Shown here piece after piece: positions 34,641 through 45,250 of a stretch of 64,000 bases of DNA. Source of the stretch: Hysterangium stoloniferum. Lineage: Eukaryota > Basidiomycota > Agaricomycetes > Hysterangiales > Hysterangiaceae. Within the stretch, counting starts at the first letter, position 1. Each line of letters begins with the position of its first letter. The stretch lies in contig WHVD01000001.1 in assembly GCA_015178975.1 (NCBI GenBank), forward strand, positions 2,108,001 through 2,172,000, written 5' to 3'. Both the position numbers and the translations under genes were made by a program. The notes beneath the pieces were generated by a model. That model had not been told where the DNA came from and searched no databases. It saw only the letters and a list, made by a program, of their open reading frames with translations.

Positions 34641-35220
34641 CATCGATGCTGGTAATGACAAAAGAACGACGGGCGAACGACGGTGTCTAATATCATCAAT
34701 GCCACACCCGGAACTTTCACATGTCCAATCAACCACAACAACCGCCTTCCTGGTAGCAAATAATGCCTTCTGACAACGACTGGGAGGGAATGGCTGCGAA
34801 CGGGGCAGCATTGAAGATTCGGAGGGAGGGGGCTTAGAGGGCGCAGTTAAGCGAGGCAATACAGGACCTGAGAAGCTGTCGGGTGCAGGTACAGGTCTGG
34901 GTGAGAAAGGATAGGTGATAGTATATGTGGAAGGCTGGAAGTGTGGATATTGCTTGGAGGGTGGATGCCATGTCGCCATTGTTTCCCAGATTCCCGAGTC
35001 CTGTCAGTCCTTGAGAGAAGACAGGCTCGAACCCATTGGGCGAGTATGACGTACCTTGGGTGACTCGACTCTTCGAGGAATGGCCTCCCTCCTTGTCCAT
35101 GACACACGTTGAAGGGAGAATAACCACCGCTGACCACGTTTTGTAGGCACCCACCTCACGTACAGAACACAATGGAACGGCATCGCCAGCGACTTTGACA
35201 ACAATGGCTGCAATGTCCAT
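34641..35220 (-). pseudogene. Chimeric ORF: X exon 1 fused in frame to UBP14-like module B
   Basis: A 128-codon frame (35220-34834) starts MDIAAIVVKVAGDAVP, the N-terminus of gene X, and at about 35168 continues into module B: GAYKTWSAVVILPSTCVMDK, then NGFEPVFSQGLTGLGNLGN and LQAISTLPAFHIYY. The catalytic Cys box reads NLGNNGDMAST, so Ser-Cys-Tyr is lost. The fusion point lies where X exon 1 would continue to LKSAA. It is an in-frame recombination product of the array. It keeps the X promoter side and ends at CAL and a stop. Expression is unknown. Confidence 0.6.
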
Positions 35221-35399
35221 GAGCGATGGTCGATGATCTTAGTAGATGGTGAGAGATAGTTGCTCTTTGGCACGTCGAGGCGCTGTATTTGTTATTGGCT
35301 GTGCCCTGGGATGGTGCACCGGATTGGTAAGGGAAATGCAGTGTTGATCCCACCAACAACACACTCATATTCAAAGGTCGTAATCACAGAGTGGACTCT

Positions 35400-36975
35400 G
35401 TCCGGAGTGGAACTGCTGGCATATAATGGATTAGATACATCATTCGTCATTAAAAGAAACGCCGCACCACCTTTTCAATGGTTTGTCGAGTAAAATGATA
35501 GTACAGTGTGTGCTAATTGACATATGGTATTGGAGCGATAGGTCAGTTGTGCCTTGGTTAATAAAGAATAAAGAAGTATGAGATGGTTGTAATAAAATCG
35601 ATTGGAAAAAGTAGTTTATGATTGAAATTTACCTTTCGGGAATTTGCGGTGCTGCTATCCACGCTGGCGCACTCGCTCGTCGTCACATTTGTCTCGCCAA
35701 TCATGTATGATATAACTATTTTGTATTCGAGTCCTACTAAATTACACGGTGTGTATTATGCATAAAAAAATGTCTAAAATATATCAGTGCCCCAAAATGC
35801 GCCAAGTGCGCCATTCTGGCCTGACCAGGAACGATGGGCTCGTTGTCGCTGACGGCGAGCGCGTTAGTATGGCACGGGAGGACGTTGCCGAAGGCAGCGC
35901 CGCGATGACGGGTTGGTGATGTGGCCGGGAAGTGACACCCGGCCTCGAGACTGGAGCAGGGTATTAGTGAAAAGTAAGTAACACTTTGTTATCTCTGTTG
36001 TATTGGTTTCCTGACCTGGAGCGTCCCATTTTCGTAAAATTAGCGGTAGAAGAGGCCTCACTTCTATGTCGGGTCAGTTTCTCTCATTAATACAAGATCA
36101 CCGTCATTCATTATGTTACCAACTTAAAAGGTTTACGCCGTTTACTGACGGAACAACAAGTTGCTTATAGTACTAACAATCGTATTAGTACTAGCGGTAT
36201 TTGCAAGTTTGCTCGTGATGGGCCCGGGCCTTCATATGCCATACGGTGAGTTCTGGAATTCCATGAAAACAATATTCCAACTTGTTGTTAATATGCGATA
36301 CACCAAGGTTTGCGTTTGGAATGTTGCCGTTGCTGATCTACGAAACAATTCTTTGCTTCCCCATCTTATGGAAGGCCATTCAGAATTACGGAAATGGATG
36401 GGTCTTCATTTTTATCAGGAATGGTACATGACGGTGTCCAAAGTCTCCTTGAAAGCATGGGCTTAAAAGCACCTGTCTAGTCAAATTTACTTCGTTGGGT
36501 ATGTCCGTCGCATTTCACATTTTGTATACTTTTCAACTCTGTTTTTCCAGTATCTTCACCGTTCTCTGTCTTGACTTCACCCTCTACTGCCCCCCTGGGC
36601 ATGTTCATCATATCGTAAGTTAAACCACTTTCGCTTATTCATGCTCGAGGCGAGAATATGTATTTAGACGATAATATACCATCCCATGCGCGATGGGATG
36701 CTGACTCCTAGTGAATACCATGGAATAGGCTGAATTGTTGAAATCTTCTCATGACACAACTGTTCCGCCTATAACCTTTACCATCGACAGGCTACCGGCT
36801 CATCAAAGGGAAGTGAAAATCACCACGGTAACTCCGGCCCTGGATGAGTTCTACAGATTCCATCCACACTGTAATCAGGGAGCAGATCGGGCAGTCGATT
36901 TGCCACACTAGATTCGGTACTGATCCTCAGTGACGTCACGGTAGCGGATGAGGTATTTAATTCTTCCTGGGCGCT
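35400..36975 (+). pseudogene. Gene Y, cassette copy 3: putative membrane protein
   Basis: Parallel to copy 2. Near 35890-35970 the plus strand reads DDGLVMWPGSDTRPRDWSRV before a GTAAGT donor. The segment 36308-36400 reads FAFGMLPLLIYETILCFPIL but runs out of frame near 36395, because tatggg-type sequence present in copy 2 is short here. The later segment AHQREVKITTVTPALDEFYR (about 36800-36860) is also kept. Divergent from the chimeric X-UBP ORF. Confidence 0.35.
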
Positions 36976-37232
36976 CCTTGCTTCTTCCCAGTTGTTCATC
37001 TCGAAGTGGTGGCCTTATTTCCCCCATATGAATGCGTAGCTGACCAATTTCAATGATTGCCGCTGCAATGAAATTCACCGGACTGCTGAACTGATCAATA
37101 TAAGATTAAATAATCAAAGATTCATGTGTTTTGGCAAGTATTTAGCGAAGATGTGTAAAATCTCTTGCACTAATATTATGAAATAAACTCAGATAAGATA
37201 TATTAACTTTGTTGTGCTCCATGATTTGGCCT
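36976..37232. repeat. Block R, fourth copy, left part
   Basis: R sequence up to ccatgatttggcct, where the non-autonomous LTR element is inserted. R resumes at 40371 (attcaccaatatgtcc). Confidence 0.75.
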
Positions 37233-37410
37233 TGTTAGAATTCAAGACCCATATTAATAGGGATTCATGGATAAGTATAACAGACTAGGTGACATAGAAA
37301 CAGACTCTTAGTATTTATACAAGGTGACACGGCCCTACATCCCCGTGTGTCCACAAGTTCCGGAGAGTCATTCTAAAAATAGACACTGTTGTTCATCATG
37401 CTTTCCAACA
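37233..37410 (-). repeat. LTR (left; 3' LTR in element orientation)
   Basis: TGTTAGAATTC to CTTTCCAACA on the plus strand. A related solo copy lies at 7449-7630. Confidence 0.9.
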
Positions 37411-38094
37411 CTTCTCCTCAGCATGGACAACAGTTAAGGTAAGCTCCTCCTCATGCATGGGAGTCTTCCTTCAGACGAGTCTCCAGAATAAATTTGGGAT
37501 CAACTTTTTATCCGCCTTGTCGGGTCCCTACAGTCGTCGACCAGACAAACTTGCTGAATCACATACGGTAGGATGTAGCAGTCGTCGGCCAGACTAAAAT
37601 CTCCTCCTCGACTCGCATAGGCTTGTCTGAACCTTGACGTTCTGTTAGACAATTGTAGAAATAAAGTAGATTGTTAATCTTTAGAGTAGTTGTCAGCCAG
37701 AAAAGCTTGCTGAGTCGTATAAGGTAGGACTAAAATTCTCCTCCTCGACTTGCATAGTTTTGTATCAGGACTGACAGTCCTAAAAAAAATCTGACAAGTA
37801 CGTTGTTCCTTCCCGATTATGAATGCACCTATTAAAGTGAAGGGTCACAAGTTGCGGGGGGGGATGAAATAAGGGTTTGTAAATGTGCCATTAAGCTGGC
37901 ATAGATTGTTGCTTCCTGATTATGCATGTGCCTGTCAAAATAGAAGGATCCCATGTCGAGGAAGTAAAATATGAGTTTTATACTTAATAAATTGTGCCAT
38001 AAATTTTGTTGCCGAAATGGCCACTCAAAGGTGGGTGCGGTGGACTTGGAACAAGGGGTTCCACAAAATTTGTAATTTTTTTGTTTTTTGTTTT

Positions 38095-38335
38095 GCTCGA
38101 TATATTGCTGTAAGTTTCATTACTGGTCAGACAGAGGTGGTCACAGTCAACTTGGAACAAGCGGTTCCATAAAGAATTGAGCTATATTGCTGTAAGTTTC
38201 GTCACCGGCCAGACAAAGGTGATCGCGGTCAACTTGGAACAAGTGGTTCCATAAAAATGAGCTATATTGCCATAAGTTTTGTCACCAGCCAGACAGAGGT
38301 GGTTGCGATCAACTGGTTCCTATTGAGGAGTGGTT
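38095..38335. repeat. ~75-bp tandem repeats inside the non-autonomous element
   Basis: Three diverged units contain gctatattgctgtaagttt, cagacagaggtggtc and cttggaacaagcggttcca. Elsewhere in the interior cactcctcctcac-type motifs recur near 38780, 39080, 39395 and 39505; on the element strand these are purine tracts. Confidence 0.75.
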
Positions 38336-40191
38336 GCGGTAGACTTTGGAACAGGCAGTTCCAAGAAAATATAGCTGACAGAAAAATGACAGCGAAAATT
38401 GTGCTCAGAGGCAATGTAAGATGATGGTGTGTATTGGCACACTAAAATTTCGCACAGAGGCGATAATAAAACAACATTTATGCATTGTGATGTTGTGAGC
38501 AGTGTTTGAAATGGACGCTGTCGTGATAGCAGACGTGCTTGCATCGCCGATTGGATAGGCCAGATAAGGTGACAAAGTTGAGCACATTGAGTGCAGACGC
38601 TGTCAAAACATGTGGTGATGATGAGACAATGAAGTGGACGTGACTACGTGCCAGGCTAAGAATAGTAAGTCCATGAATGGCTCAGGCTCCATGGTATGCT
38701 GAATAGATGATTGCTGAGTGTCATAACCTAAACAAAGGGGCGCCGCTTCCTTTTATGGTGCGGTGTTCTCTTCTCAGCACTCCTCCTCACCACGCTACTC
38801 TTCCTGTTGCCACCATGGCCATGCAAAGGGACAGATAAGATAAGTGTCATGGCCATTATATGATAGGAACCAATGTGATGGAGACTGTAGAACAGTGGAG
38901 TAGATGACACAAAAGGATGGTGGTGTAAGGTAGCACCAAATAGTTTTGCTCAGAGATGACAGTGAAATGACGAGGTGATGTGGGTGGAATTTGGAAATTG
39001 GTGGACAGACGCGATTAGGGACAGTGCTGAGCCGATAAGGATGGCCAACGCGACTATGTGGTGTCTTGATGCTCAACACTCCTCCTCACACTGTCACGTG
39101 GTTTCGGAGACGTTACATATATGAGTTGTCAATCATTGAACAGCGGCATCCAGTCCTTGAATCAATGAGTTATTGAGAATGTTGAGTGCAGACGCAATAG
39201 ACGTGGTGGTGATGAGATAAAATGAAGCGGACACAATTACGCGCTAGAGTAGGTTGAGAGAGACATTGAAGGATGGCGGGTATGATGCACATGCGACGAG
39301 TGTGGTGAAGGATGGATAGACACTATTGCGCAACGAACCTAAATAAAGGAGGGGCCGCTTCTTTCCATAGTGTGGTGTTCTCTTCTCAATACTCCTCCTC
39401 ACTGCTCTAAAGAATGGAAGATATGAAGGCAGCCGCGATCAGTGCATTGAACATAAACATAGGGAGTGCCTCCTTCCTATTGTGCGGTGTCTTACTCTCA
39501 ATGCTCCCCCTCACCACTCTACTCCTCCTGTTATGTAGTTCCCTGTCGGAGACCTAAAAAAAAACCATGCAACCAAATAAATTGGGTTGACATGAGATAG
39601 GATATGATCGGTTCATTGGATGTGCAAAGGCGATTGTAAAATGGTTGCCTAGGTGACACAAAACAAAGCTCCTGCAACTTGTTGAATTAATGGCAACCTG
39701 TATAGTTGTAGAATGGTTGTAATGTCTTAATGAAATATATCCCAGGTTCATGAATCAAAGGGGGTTGCCACATTGGTCATCCAGTTCTCGAGGTCATTTA
39801 TGAAATACCATCAACATAGTCGAGACTCATAGTGATATTCAAGAGATATAGATTGTGTAATACTGCCACTTAAAAAAGCTAGTAGGGTAGACCAAAGAAA
39901 ACGAGGTTGGAGGGAAATGATGTAGTTGCATTGAATAGAATTATGATAGATGTGATCAATGTGTTTTCGAATGATTATTGTTGTGGTGGAATGGTCCCCA
40001 GGTTCAACCAAAAATAATGGGGTGATCAGTACCATTGTAAGAACAATGAGCCCTAAAGAAAATATTGCGAAGAGTATTTCGAAGATGAATACAACCTGTG
40101 CAGAAAGTGGAAGGTGGGTCTTGAGACTTGAAAACACAATTGGACAGTGTTTCGTGACTTGGTTATATGGCACGAGCCAGGGCCCATAACC

Positions 40192-40370
40192 TGTTAGAAT
40201 TCAAGACCCATATTAATAGGGATTCGTGGATAAGTATAACAGACTAGGTGACATAGTAACAGACTCTTAGTATTTATACAAGGTGACACGGCCCTACATC
40301 CCCGTGTGTCCACAAGTTCCGGAGAGTCATTCTAAAAATAGACACTGTTGTTCATGATGCTTTCCAAACA
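40192..40370 (-). repeat. LTR (right; 5' LTR in element orientation)
   Basis: Same sequence as the left LTR with four small differences; it adjoins the primer-binding site at 40180-40191. Confidence 0.9.
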
Positions 40371-40835
40371 GCCCTATTCACCAATATGTCCTGTTGGGGA
40401 TGCAAAAGTCCTGCCACACTCCCTCACACCACAGCGTGCGTGGGGCACATGACGCAGGACCAAAAGTGCCTCGAACAATGCTAACCAACAACAAACAAAC
40501 CAAACACAGCGATACGTCCCAGCAACTTAGCATTTGATCAGGAAGCGGTGTTTTGGCAAAGTCTTCGCATGGGGGAAATATGGCCACCTCATTCCGAACG
40601 TCTGAGCTCATATAGAGTCGAACCGTTCTCAACAGATACTACTCTATTTGTGAGACTGTGATGTTTATTGGTTCATGGCGAATCGAGATGCATGATTCCT
40701 ACCTTCTCTTTTTACTGTCTTGTATAAATATATATTATGAATCATCTTTATGTTTGAGTTGATTCTGGGTATTTATTAACTAGCTATTCTCACTCGGAAT
40801 GTGGAATGTACCCTTGGCTGCTTCGAATAGTGGGT
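40371..40835. repeat. Block R, fourth copy, right part
   Basis: Continues R from the insertion point to attaactagctattctcact. The minus-strand frame 40632-40378 is again open (84 codons; TPLPDQMLSCWDVSLCLVC). Confidence 0.75.
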
Positions 40836-41345
40836 GGGAACAGAGCAATGCTAGGGTCCCTGAACATGAATGATTGGACTACTTGGACTATTTAATCTGA
40901 TGTGTTGCATTCTTCCCACAGGTCTTGAAAATGAGGTAGCATGGAAACTATATCAAAGTGTGATATGTTGCAAATAGTTTCTGAAATTCAAACCAGCCAA
41001 AACAGAACTCGTACCTCTTTGTGTCTCAAATCCCAAGTCGGTTTCCCGCCTCGTACATTTTGACCAAACCTGGCTTGCCGTCACTTTCAGTCTTCGCATC
41101 ACAAAGTTTCACACTCCACCGCAAGGTGACCTGATGATTTCCTGCCTTTTCATAATGATAATCATTGTGGTTCGCGACCGATAAGGTGTGTAACAGTTGC
41201 AGGTTCTTCGGTCGATCACATACTGTCTCATTACGATAAGCTCACGGGCATGATCTTTGAGATGACAGAACGGGCATACGTGTTCACTAATATCAGTTCT
41301 GCCTCTGCCTCTGCCGTGACAGATGACAACGAATCAAATACCATG
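40836..41345 (-). pseudogene. X2, copy 4
   Basis: Short X-like remnant: the exon near 40850-40920 (ctgaacatgaatgattgg, atttaatctgatgtgttgc) and the exon near 41090-41340, both with indels compared with X copies 2 and 3. No long frame survives. Confidence 0.5.
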
Positions 41346-42010
41346 ACATGTTAAGGGGGATTAGCCATTGATCGTCTTTCTTCAGTTAGTAATATCGCTG
41401 CATCCACCTTCTTCCTCTTTATCACATTTAGTCCCACATAATATTAAATCATACATTGTAGTTACATAGGCTGTGTTGCCTTTACTTACACTCCCTGTGG
41501 ACATCCCAAATTCTCCCTCGCCTGGACAATGTAATTCATCAACATCATCATAGAATCATTACACTGTGTTGGATCTTTGGGACGAGCTCCGCATGCAAAA
41601 TGTCATGGACTCTGAGGGTAACCATATATCTCTTCCGCGCCGCTGCTACTCAAAGAAACCCTCATACCCCCATATGATTTTAGACATCTATGACCAATCT
41701 TGACAGTTAGTTGCAGGTTAGAAAATAATATCCCATTGATCCTTCTGTGATTTGAATCCTGCATTGCAGTGGTCCTTTATTGTGAGACGTTCATTATTAT
41801 GTTCACAGCAAACATATATATATTGCATGTATGTGTGTATGCATGTATGCGTGCAGTTACTCATTATATAACGTACATCCCACATCCTCCATCATAGCTA
41901 TCTACTCCACAGAGGGGTCAGGCCCACTATCACTTGCCTGCACAACTTTCGACTGCACCAAAGGATTATTGCTGCCTGTAATGACAAAAAGAAAGACAGG
42001 CGAACGAGAA
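41346..42010. repeat. Cassette spacer, copy 4
   Basis: Non-coding; same landmarks as 22.3-22.93 kb. It is cut off at about 42005, where a different GC-rich repeat starts, and resumes near 43212. Confidence 0.6.
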
Positions 42011-42280
42011 ATGGATCAAAGTATCAAGGGTGTCCACCATTGATTAGATCAAAGTATCGATGCTGTCTGCCATTGATCGGATCAAAGCATGGACAGTGTT
42101 CACACATGTGATGGTGGCAAAGCCATCCCAAAGCTGGCCCAAAGCCATGGCATGAGCCTGGGGCTCAGGCTTTTCCAAAACAAAAGCTGGGCTTTCAGCC
42201 CTCACTGAGCCGTCTAGTGGGCCCGGCCTGGCCCAGCTCAACAGGGCCTGGCTTTGACAGCTTGGGGGCTTCAGGCCAGG
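42011..42280. repeat. GC-rich repeat with imperfect GGCCTGGCCC motifs, left part
   Basis: It holds diverged tandem pieces (agatcaaagtatc, three times at 42010-42085) and a GC-rich zone with gggcccggcctggccc and ggcctggctttgacagcttg. The zone continues after the solo LTR at 42958 (ccaggcctggcacatcac). It resembles a small non-autonomous DNA element, but terminal repeats were not found. Confidence 0.45.
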
Positions 42281-42957
42281 TGTTACGACTGGAAATCCCG
42301 CCGGACTCTGGGCACTAACTTATATGCACCCATGCCCTATACACACCCATTATCAGTTTACCGGAATTCCCGCCGGACTCCGTACATCAGACTTGTCTAT
42401 GTTCGACTTCGTTACATTGCGTTTCAGTCACCGGAAAACCCACCAGACTCCATCTATGTCTATATCCAATCTCATCCCGTGCATCAGTGACCGGACCCCA
42501 CTCAGAAACCCGTCATCCCTCTAACAGAGCCCCATTCCCATTTTAGTCAAATGACCTGTCACAATTTGGACTCCGCTCCCACTCCATTTCCCATTATGGT
42601 TTATGATTTGTCACTATTCGGACTCTGCTCTGTTCTGTCCCATTCCTAACACCAATTTGGTGTTTACTATTCCTGTTTTATGTTTTGCTCATTTCATTTC
42701 ATTATTACTGGATTCGGTATGACATTCACTCCACGGTCTATTTAAACTGGCAGATGTTGTACATACAATCCAGTCAGAAAATTGGCTTAGATTCCCCTCA
42801 GTAATCTAATACATTTTCCGCTCTAATCCCTACTTGAAATCACACCGCTCACACTAGTCGGAGCCCATGGGCTCCGGCACAGCCTATAAGCTGAAGCCAA
42901 GTCCTACTGGATATCCCACGGGTTTCTCTGGAGACCCGCCCTGTACATATCCTAACA
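42281..42957 (+). repeat. Solo LTR of the Ty3 family at 54.8 kb (older copy), TSD ccagg
   Basis: It starts TGTTACGACTGG and ends CATATCCTAACA. It follows the 821-bp Ty3 LTR throughout but is shorter (677 bp) and diverged, with many C-to-T type differences and a TATA-region equivalent at about 42735. Perfect ccagg duplications lie at 42276-42280 and 42958-42962. It is inserted within the GC-rich repeat. It is clearly older than the intact element. Confidence 0.9.
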
Positions 42958-43211
42958 CCAGGCCTGGCACATCACTATGCACACTTGATAGTGAGTAATA
43001 TAATTTGTTCAAAAGGTAGTATTAGGCCTTACAACTCAGGTGATGTTTAGATACAATACATAGTATTAATTCCACCAGCGTATTTGCAAATATAGAGAGA
43101 ATTGAATGAAAGGGAACCATTGCAATGATATTTCACTGAATATTAAATAGCCTGTCATAACGGCAAATATATACAGATATACATAGATCCATACAATATC
43201 ATACACATACA

Positions 43212-43800
43212 CGCATGCAAAATGGCATGGACTCTGAGGGTAACCATATATCTGTTTCGCGCCCCTCCTACTCAAAGAAACCCTCGTACCCCCATATCAT
43301 TCTAGACATTTATGACCAATCTTGAGAGTTTGATTATTATACGTCTGTTGGTCTTGAAACTTTGCAGGTTAGAAATTAATATCCCATCGATCCGTCGTTA
43401 ATCCGAATTTTGCATGTTGCATAGTGGTGCTTTATCGTGGGATGTTCCATATTATGTTCACAGCGAACACGTGTATTGCATGTATGCGTGCATGCGTGCA
43501 GTTGCTCACTATATAACGTACACCCCACATCCTCCATCATAGCTATCTACTCCACAGACGGTTCAAGCCCACCGGGGCAACTATTGACTGCATCGAAGGA
43601 TCATCGATGCCTGTAACGACAAAAGAACGACGGGCGAACGACGGTGTCTAATATCATCAATGCCACACCCGGAAATTCCACATGTCCAATCAACCACAAC
43701 AACCGCCTTCCCGGTAGCAAATAATGCCTTCTGACAACGACCGGTAGGGAATGGCTGCGAAAGGGGCAGTATTGAAGATTGGGAGAGAGGGGGCTTTCGT
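43212..43800 (-). pseudogene. Cassette spacer plus module B stub, copy 4
   Basis: 43212-43610 is spacer (gcatgtatgcgtgcatgcgtg, tatataacgtaca). 43610-43800 is the downstream end of UBP14-like module B (minus strand: ARKAVVVVDWTCGSSGC-type residues, here interrupted). It joins X2 sequence abruptly at 43800 (ttcgtac / tttctgaaaccc). Confidence 0.5.
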
Positions 43801-44165
43801 ACTTTCTGAAACCCAAACCAGCCAAAACGGGACTCGTACCTTTTTGCGTTTCAAATCCCACGTGGGTCTCCCACCTTGACCAATACCGACTTACCGTTAC
43901 TTTCAGTCTTCGCTTCGCAAAGTGTGACACTCCACCGCAAGGTGACCCCATGATTTCCTGCCTTTTCATAGTCATAATCATTGTGGTTCGCGACCGATAA
44001 GGTGCGTAACAGTTGCAAGTCCCTTCGATCGACCAAATACTGTCTCATTATGATAAACCCACGGACAAGATCTTTGAGATTACAGAACGGGTGTATGCGT
44101 GTTCACTAAATCATTTCTGTCTCTCCCCGTGACGGACGAAAATGAATCAAGTACCATGATGTGCT
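43801..44165 (-). pseudogene. X2, copy 5
   Basis: The minus strand reads RQYLVDRRDLQLLRTLSVAN and GVTLRWSVTLCEAKTESNGK (44048-43851), then loses the LVKMYEGG codons and continues GDPRGI. Frame is kept for 65 codons only. Confidence 0.55.
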
Positions 44166-44725
44166 AAGGGGGATTAGCCATTGGTAGTCTTTCTTCAGTT
44201 AGCAGTACCGTTGCATCCACCTTCTTGCTCTTTATCGCATGCAGTCCCACATAAAATTAAATAAGTTACATAGGCTGTGATGCCTTTACTTACGCTTCTT
44301 GTACTAATAACAAATTCTATGTGAATCATTACACTGCGTTGAATCTTTGGAAAGAGCTCCCCATGCAAAATGGCATGGACCCTGATGGTAACCATATATG
44401 TGTCGCATTGCTCGAAACCCTCGTACCCATATAATTCTAGACATTTATGACCAATCTTGACAGTTAGTTGCAGGTTACAAAATAATATCCCATCGATCCT
44501 TCTCTGACCCGAATCTTGCATGTTGCAGTGGTGAGATGTTCATTATTATGTTCACAGCAAACATACATATATTGCATGTATGGATGTATGCGTGCAGTTA
44601 CTAACCATATAACGTACATTCCATATCCTCCATCAGAGCTATCTACTCCACAGGCGTTTCAGACCCACTGTCAATTGCCGCCGCAACTTTCGACCGCACG
44701 GAAGGTTCATCGAGACCTGTAATGT
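44166..44725. repeat. Cassette spacer, copy 5
   Basis: Same spacer as before, with attgcatgtatggatgtatg and accatataacgtacattcc. No gene recognised. Confidence 0.6.
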
Positions 44726-45250
44726 CAAACGAAAGACGGGCGAACGACGGTGTCTAATATCATCAATGTCACACCCGGAACTTCCACATGTCCAATCAAC
44801 CACAACAACCGCCTTCCCGGTAGCAAATAATGCCTTCTGACAACGACCGGTAGGGAATGGCTGCGAAAGGGGCAGTATTGAAGATTGGGAGAGAGGGGCT
44901 TTCGTACGGGAGAGGCCGGAGTTAAGCCAGGCAATACAGGACGCAAGGAGCTGTTGGGTGCAGGGACAGGCCTGGGTGAGAAAGGATACGGGATAGTATA
45001 TGTGGAAGGCTGGAAGTGTGGATATTGATTGGAGGGTGGATGCCATGTCGCCACGATTTCCCAGAACCCTGAGCGATGTCAGTCCTTGAGAGAAGACAAG
45101 CTCGAACCCATTGGGCAAGTATGAGGTAGGTACCTGAGGATGACTCAACTCTTCAAGGAATGGTCTCCCTCCTTGTCCATGACACGCGTTGAAGGGAGAA
45201 TAACCACCGCTGACCACCTTTTGTAGGTATCCAGCTCACGTGCAGAAAAT
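44726..45250 (-). pseudogene. UBP14/USP5-like module B, copy 5 (longest frame)
   Basis: A 192-codon minus-strand frame (45217-44639) reads GFELVFSQGLTSLRVLGNRG, then DMASTLQSISTLPAFHIYYP. It aligns with the EPVFGPGLxGLxNLGNSCYMxSxLQ segment and following helix of UBP14. The catalytic Cys is replaced by Gly-Asp context, so even if expressed it would be catalytically dead. The second half (CTQQLLASCIAWL and beyond) has Cys spacing like the family's linker, but this is weak. Confidence 0.55.

Larger units (their letters stand above)
37233..40370 (-). mobile_element. Non-autonomous LTR element (LARD/TRIM-like), no pol
   Basis: LTRs 37233-37410 (178 bp) and 40192-40370 (179 bp) differ by three substitutions and one indel by eye, so the insertion is fairly young. 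Flanks ggcct and gccct form a 5-bp duplication with one mismatch; empty R copies read tggcctattcacc. Read on the minus strand, the right LTR is followed by primer-binding site GGTTATGGGCCC, and the purine tract GAGGAGAAG precedes the left LTR. The 2.78-kb interior has no gag or pol and consists largely of diverged repeats. Sharing the primer site with the copia element suggests a copia-type helper (inference). Confidence 0.85.

Noticed and set aside
37411-40191. Possible gene within the non-autonomous element (120-codon frame 40173-39811)
   Set aside because: The frame is hydrophobic but lies in diverged repeat-derived sequence with no recognisable domain, promoter or conserved neighbour.
42254-42524. 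Frames of 66-78 codons at the start of the solo LTR
   Set aside because: They lie inside an LTR whose ends and TSD are defined; equivalent frames in the intact LTR have no coding signature.
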